Shown in pieces: positions 38,388 to 42,082 of a stretch of DNA of 42,082 bases. Position 1 is the stretch's first letter. Each line of letters opens with the position of its first letter. Under the pieces are notes generated by a model. That model ran no database searches. It was not told where the DNA came from and saw only the letters and a program-made list of their open reading frames with translations. Source of the DNA: WRKB01 sp031551145 (GTDB taxonomy: Bacteria > Desulfobacterota > Desulfovibrionia > Desulfovibrionales > Desulfovibrionaceae). The stretch is from NCBI GenBank assembly GCA_031551145.1, contig JAVBNZ010000027.1, positions 1 through 42,082 of the forward strand. The letters run 5' to 3'. The position numbers and the translations under genes are program-made.

Positions 38388-40535
38388 CTATTTCCGCACG
38401 CCCAGATATTGCCGCATAACGGCGAGGAGCTCGCCGAAATCCAGCGGCTTGGCAACGTGGCCGTCCATGCCGGCGGCGCGGCATTTTTCGATGTCCTCGC
38501 TGAAGACGTTGGCCGTTATGGCGATGATGGGCACGATCTTGGCCTGGGGAAGGTCGAGGGAGCGTATGTGCCTGGCGGCTTCCCAGCCGTCCATGACCGG
38601 CATGTGGATGTCCATGAAGATGATGTCGTAGGCGTCGGGGCTTGCGGCGAAAAGGTCGCGGGCGGCCCGGCCGTTTTCCGCGCAGTCGATGGCTATGCCG
38701 GTGGGAGCGAGCAGGGAAAGCAGCACCTCGCGGTTGATTTCAATGTCTTCCACCAGCAGCAGGCGCTTGCCGGCGAAAATCGGATCGCCGGGCAGAACGG
38801 CGTCGCCGGTCAGGCGTTCGGCGTGGGGAACGTATTCCTCCGGGGCGCTGCCCACGCCCGCGCGAAAGGTGAAGAAAAAGCGCGCGCCCCTGCCGGGGGC
38901 GGATTCCACCCCGATCGCGCCGCCCATCATTTCCACGATGCGCCCGGATATGGCAAGCCCCAGGCCGGTGCTGCCGTAGCGGGGAGAAAATCCCCCTTCG
39001 CGTTCTTCGGCGGATTGAAAAAGCCCGGCCTGCTGTTCCGGGGAAAGGCCGACGCCGTTGTCTTCCACTTCCACAAGCAGCGTACAGCTTTCTTCGCCCA
39101 CGGGCGGCGGCGGTGCATCGTCGTCGGGCAGCCGGCGTATGCGCAGGCTGATCCTGCCGCCGGGCGGGGTGAACTTGTTCGCGTTGCTCAGGAGGTTGAG
39201 AAGCACCTGGGCCAGCCGCCTGCGGTCGGCGATCAGGGCCGGGGGCACGTTCGCGTCCGTTTCAATGGTGAAATGCCGGCCTTTTTCTTCGGCCTTGGGT
39301 CTGACGGCCGCTTCCACCTGCCGGAGCAGGGCGGGCAGGGAAAAATCGTCGGCATTCAGGGTGAGTTTGCCCGCCTCGATATGGGACATGTCGAGCACGT
39401 CGCTGATGACGTCGAGCAGGTGGCGGGAGGCTTCCTGTATCTTGGCGAGGCAGGCGCGGATCTCTCCCCGGTCTTCGCTGCGCGCGGCTATGCCGGCCAT
39501 GCCGATCACGGCGTTCATCGGCGTGCGTATTTCATGGCTTATGCGCGACAACAAGCCGCTTTTGCTTATTTTTTCCGCATGGGAACGCACCGTTCCGGCG
39601 CGGGAGCGCACCAGCAGCACGCCGGAAACAAGCGCAAGCGCCAGGCACGAAGCCACCGGCACGGCGATCAGCCTGTAGAGCGGCGCGTAATAGTCGGTTT
39701 CGGCGATGATCACGCCTATGCGCCAGTCGCCCCGCAGGGTGCGGAAAAAGGCGATGCCGGGGGTATTGTCGGCGTCGGTGAAGGAGTGGGCGGAAAGGGA
39801 GGCGCTTTGCGCGAACAGGCGCGCAAGGGCGGGGTAGCCGCCGCCCGCCTCGGATGCGGCGCGTCCTATCAGCGCTTCATTGCGGTGGGCCACTATGGTC
39901 ATGTTTTCGTCCAGCAGAACGCCGTAGCCTTTGCCGGCCACGCGGAGCTTGTGCGCGTAGTCGGCGATGCGGCTGAGCTGCATGTCCACGGCCAGAACGC
40001 CCAGGGGCCTGTCGCGCTGATCGTTGAGCGTCTGCGAAAGGCTGATGCAGAGTCCGCCCGTTTCCGCATCGCGGTACGGCGCGGAAACAGCGATGCCGCC
40101 GGCCGCGCCTTTCGCGCCGACATACCAGGGCCGCTGCGCGGGAGTGTAGTCGGCGGGCGGCTTCCAGCCGGCGCCGTCGAGAAATTCTCCTCTGACTTCT
40201 CCGTACACCTTGATGAAGTCGGGCAGGGGCGAGTTTTCCGTATTGTAAAATTCGTTGGTTTGCTTGAGAAAAGCCAGGATTTCGGCGTTCGGCTTGCCGG
40301 CGCCGAGCATGTTTTCCACGGCCAGCACCATGTTGGCGAAGAGCAGTTCGGTTTCGGACATGCCGGCTGTTACGGAGCTTTGGGCGGCATCCATGCCCGT
40401 TTCGCCCGCCTGCCTGAGCTGCGCGCGCACGCAGTCGCCGACGTAGAAGGCGGCGGCCGGGGCGATGACGAGAAAGGCGGCGGCAATGCACAGCAACTGC
40501 CGGAAATGCGCCCGTATCTGTTCCCGTATGCTCAT
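38388..40535 (-). CDS. Hybrid histidine kinase with periplasmic dCache sensor
   Basis: 715 residues. TM1 at 15-32, a periplasmic dCache-like region (33-288, with RPWYVGAKGAAGGIAVSAPYRD), TM2 at 289-309, HisKA with His334 in SHEIRTPMNAVIGMA, HATPase (NLLSNANKFTPPGG, VEDNGVGLSPEQ, STGLGLAISGRIVEMMGG), and a C-terminal receiver (LLLVEDIEINREV, IIFMDIHMPVMDG). It senses an extracellular small ligand, unknown here. The start is the ATG at 40535 with GAGG upstream. No response regulator with output domain follows; the downstream genes are the PDE and helicase. Confidence 0.92.
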   Translation of the reverse strand: MSIREQIRAHFRQLLCIAAAFLVIAPAAAFYVGDCVRAQLRQAGETGMDAAQSSVTAGMSETELLFANMVLAVENMLGAGKPNAEILAFLKQTNEFYNTENSPLPDFIKVYGEVRGEFLDGAGWKPPADYTPAQRPWYVGAKGAAGGIAVSAPYRDAETGGLCISLSQTLNDQRDRPLGVLAVDMQLSRIADYAHKLRVAGKGYGVLLDENMTIVAHRNEALIGRAASEAGGGYPALARLFAQSASLSAHSFTDADNTPGIAFFRTLRGDWRIGVIIAETDYYAPLYRLIAVPVASCLALALVSGVLLVRSRAGTVRSHAEKISKSGLLSRISHEIRTPMNAVIGMAGIAARSEDRGEIRACLAKIQEASRHLLDVISDVLDMSHIEAGKLTLNADDFSLPALLRQVEAAVRPKAEEKGRHFTIETDANVPPALIADRRRLAQVLLNLLSNANKFTPPGGRISLRIRRLPDDDAPPPPVGEESCTLLVEVEDNGVGLSPEQQAGLFQSAEEREGGFSPRYGSTGLGLAISGRIVEMMGGAIGVESAPGRGARFFFTFRAGVGSAPEEYVPHAERLTGDAVLPGDPIFAGKRLLLVEDIEINREVLLSLLAPTGIAIDCAENGRAARDLFAASPDAYDIIFMDIHMPVMDGWEAARHIRSLDLPQAKIVPIIAITANVFSEDIEKCRAAGMDGHVAKPLDFGELLAVMRQYLGVRK

Positions 40536-40758
40536 GCCGCCTCGCATGGGGCGGCCCTGAAAACCGTTTGAAGCCGCCGCCGAGTATTTGCCGTGCATAC
40601 ATCGGAAAACGCGTTACCGCAAGAACGCCGGCCGGGCCTTGGAGCGTATTCGCTTTGAGATGTATCGCTTGCGGCGGGAACGGCCCGCGCCGGAATCCCC
40701 ATCCGCATTTCAGCGCTGTTTCCATGCCTGGGGCGCCGCACAGCCGGGTTCGGGAAAC

Positions 40759-40786
40759 TTGCTTTTGCCGGCAGGGAGAGTATATT
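40759..40786 (+). promoter_or_regulatory. Promoter of the toxin-antitoxin pair
   Basis: TTGCTT (40759-40764), 16-nt spacer, TATATT (40781-40786). It lies about 35 nt before the antitoxin ATG at 40822 and is a plausible autoregulated promoter. Confidence 0.5.
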
Positions 40787-40821
40787 CAAAGTGCATCTAA
40801 ATGAATACAAAGGGGCTTTTT

Positions 40822-41061
40822 ATGCGCCGGGCCACAACCATCAGGCTGACCGAAGAAACTCTTGTCGGCATTAATTTCTTGGCGGACGCCACCGACAGGT
40901 CAAAATCCTATTTGCTGCAGGAAGCTGTGGAGCAGTACGTTGCAAGGGAAAAGGCGGTTGTGGACGAGATTCGGCAGGGCCTTGACGCGATGAACGAGGG
41001 CCGCACGGTTCCGCACAAGCTCGTTAAAGAGCGTTTGAGGGCCAAGGGCTTCAATGTATAA
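40822..41061 (+). CDS. RHH (CopG/RelB-type) antitoxin
   Basis: 79 residues. MRRATTIRLTEETLVGINFLADATDRSKSYLLQEAVEQYV is a typical ribbon-helix-helix DNA-binding start; the C-terminal part wraps the toxin in homologues. The ATG at 40822 is preferred because GGGG lies about 6 nt upstream; the ATG at 40801 lacks a site. Its stop overlaps the toxin start by 8 nt, typical of such pairs. Confidence 0.85.
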   Translation: MRRATTIRLTEETLVGINFLADATDRSKSYLLQEAVEQYVAREKAVVDEIRQGLDAMNEGRTVPHKLVKERLRAKGFNV

Positions 41062-41377
41062 CCACGATATTGAATGGACTGAGCCGGCCTGGGATGATGT
41101 GCATGAAATTTCCGACTATCTGATCGAGCGGGAGGAGGATGTTCACGCCGCGAACGACATGGTTGCCCGCATACTTCAGGCGGCGGAGCGACTGTCTTCG
41201 CTGCCCTGGTCGGGCAAGCCGGGAAGGGTTCCGAAGACAAGAGAGCTTCGTGTGCGAAAAACCCGTTATGCCCTGGTGTATGCCGTTTCAGACACCACGG
41301 TATATATTTTGCGGGTGATGCACGGCAGCCGCCTTTTCCCGCCCGCGCCGGAGCGGAACGACGGCGCCGGCGAATAA
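41054..41377 (+). CDS. ParE/RelE-family toxin
   Basis: 107 residues. The fold pattern is seen in IEWTEPAWDDVHEISDYLIE, AAERLSSLPWSGKPGRV and the C-terminal RVRKTRYALVYAVSDTTVYILRVMHGSRLFP. Family members act on gyrase (ParE) or cleave mRNA (RelE); the YxLxY...VxILxVxHGxR end fits ParE more. Overlap with the antitoxin gene makes a classical module. It lies next to an invasin-like gene and may stabilise that region. Confidence 0.88.
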   Translation: MYNHDIEWTEPAWDDVHEISDYLIEREEDVHAANDMVARILQAAERLSSLPWSGKPGRVPKTRELRVRKTRYALVYAVSDTTVYILRVMHGSRLFPPAPERNDGAGE

Positions 41378-41544
41378 ACCGCATCCGCTCTTCCTGCGCT
41401 TGGGCTGAGGGTCACTTTTTCGCTTCTGGTCATGGCACACTCGTGAACGTTTTCGCGTGTTGTCTTTGAAAAAATATCGCGACGCCGCTTCGCGGCGACA
41501 GGTTCAAAGGCAAAAGGCAAGGTTTAAGGGCCAAGGCGTAAAGC

Positions 41545-41565
41545 GGGGGAAGAAAGACTTCCCCC
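41545..41565 (-). terminator. Terminator candidate of the invasin-like gene
   Basis: GGGGGAAG (41545-41552) pairs perfectly with CTTCCCCC (41558-41565). It lies 30 nt past the stop on the minus strand, followed by GCTTTACG, a poor U-tract. A second small hairpin (CGCCGC/GCGGCG, 41483-41497) lies beyond. Confidence 0.5.
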
Positions 41566-41594
41566 TCATAAACAAAGACAAAAGACCCCTCAAA

Positions 41595-42082
41595 CTACCG
41601 ACGACAAACCACGCGGTTGCTGTTGACGACAAAGTCCGGAACGACGACGTTGCCGTTGTCCACGCCCACGTCGAACGCGAAGGCCGGGTCGAACAACTCG
41701 CCGGACCAGTAGTTGACATTCGGCCAACCGGCGGCCTGCCAGACGCTGTTGCCGGCAGTTCCACTGACGGCTTGGAGCTCAGCACGGGTGGGCAACTTGG
41801 TCTGGCCGTAGTAAATTCCGCCGCTCCAAGTCGTATCGCCGCTGCCGCCGCACATCTCGGCGGCCGGGAAGGTGGTGCCGGGCGTGCTGATTGGCCTGTT
41901 CGTGGCCCATTGCGCCGTCCCCACCGCACCGCCGGGAACGGCGGGCAGGCGGAACACCGCAAGCGGCCCGTTGCCGAAGCTTACGGCCTGCGTCAGCGAA
42001 TACACGGTTCCGTCAACAGTCACCTCGGCCTTCAACGTAACCGAACGCTCGCCCATAATGTCCGTCAGTTGCACGGTCGTGC
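41595..42082 (-). CDS. C-terminus of an invasin/intimin-like protein (5' end beyond window)
   Basis: The frame is open to the right edge (about 162 codons seen), so this is the C-terminal piece of a larger protein. The first 40 residues look like the end of a bacterial Ig-like domain (VTLKAEVTVDGTVYSLTQAVSFGNGPLAVF). The rest resembles the C-terminal lectin-like end of inverse autotransporters: TKLPTRAELQAVSG, AAGWPNVNYWSGE and a final NRVVCRR, with two cysteines. Such proteins sit in the outer membrane and bind host or other surfaces. The N-terminal beta-barrel is not visible. Confidence 0.75.
   Translation of the reverse strand, partial: TTVQLTDIMGERSVTLKAEVTVDGTVYSLTQAVSFGNGPLAVFRLPAVPGGAVGTAQWATNRPISTPGTTFPAAEMCGGSGDTTWSGGIYYGQTKLPTRAELQAVSGTAGNSVWQAAGWPNVNYWSGELFDPAFAFDVGVDNGNVVVPDFVVNSNRVVCRR

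Noticed and set aside
38163..40571. 802-residue plus-strand open frame
   Set aside because: Antisense to the histidine kinase and phosphodiesterase. No recognisable domain, and codon bias mirrors the real minus-strand genes.
41380..41470. TTTTTCGCTTCTGGTCA segment as a third copy of the structured repeat
   Set aside because: Similarity to the repeat core is only partial and the A-rich partner arm and inner hairpin are missing.
1..42082. tRNA genes, rRNA, CRISPR arrays
   Set aside because: No T-loop-type GGTTCRA motif with a matching acceptor stem, no rRNA signatures and no regularly spaced repeats were noticed.

Overview
The window is GC-rich and gene-dense. The gene set points to a flagellated, anaerobic deltaproteobacterium of the Desulfovibrionaceae type. 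The clearest marker is the run siroheme-synthase N-domain protein / CcsA-like membrane protein / HemA / small unknown protein / TilS at 27012-31345, an order I associate with Desulfovibrio. CheV, a flagellin-like gene and many signalling genes fit that assignment. No tRNA, rRNA or CRISPR array was seen.

Left to right: a phage tail fragment (Dit-like) and a zinc-finger gene at the left edge (1-713, minus) mark a prophage or tail-module boundary. Then come minus-strand genes for a TPR protein with a degenerate receiver domain, a zinc-ribbon protein, a bifunctional-nuclease-family protein, a tiny zinc-ribbon protein and a Sel1-repeat protein (1063-5116). A NeuB-type synthase with an LIC12162-family protein follows (5190-7951). 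Plus-strand genes come next: a small exported protein, an MnmM-like methyltransferase, and a YihU-like sulfolactaldehyde reductase preceded by a full-consensus sigma-54 promoter. A PAS-GGDEF cyclase and a K+-channel-like protein lead to the second sugar block (12790-17363, minus): SpsF-like cytidylyltransferase, a cytidylyltransferase-PseG fusion, a DegT aminotransferase and a KdnB-like dehydrogenase. Divergent from this block is a flagellin-like gene with a sigma-28-type promoter. YchF, a glycosyltransferase and two paralogous secreted proteins (one with an Asp/Arg-rich tail) follow.

From 22.7 to 33.6 kb lie mainly household genes: formyl-THF cycloligase, PgeF, CheV, GrpE, the haem/sirohaem run, TilS, a nucleotidyltransferase and a GH43-like propeller protein. 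Small secreted low-complexity proteins occur at 23.4 and 34 kb. A minus-strand hybrid histidine kinase / phosphodiesterase / UvrD-like helicase operon follows, then a RHH-ParE toxin-antitoxin pair and the C-terminus of an invasin-like protein with a lectin-type end, cut by the right edge.

The most interesting system is the two-part sugar locus. KdnB-like C8 oxidation and a DegT aminotransferase (as in 8-amino-Kdo synthesis) are combined with NeuB-type condensation, a fused CMP-transfer/PseG-like protein and an LIC12162 protein, beside a sigma-28-type flagellin-like gene. This suggests an unusual amino-ulosonic acid for a surface or flagellar glycan. Also notable are a possible sigma-54-driven small RNA, a dispersed structured repeat with a compensatory base-pair change, and a remnant duplication of the LIC12162 gene end.
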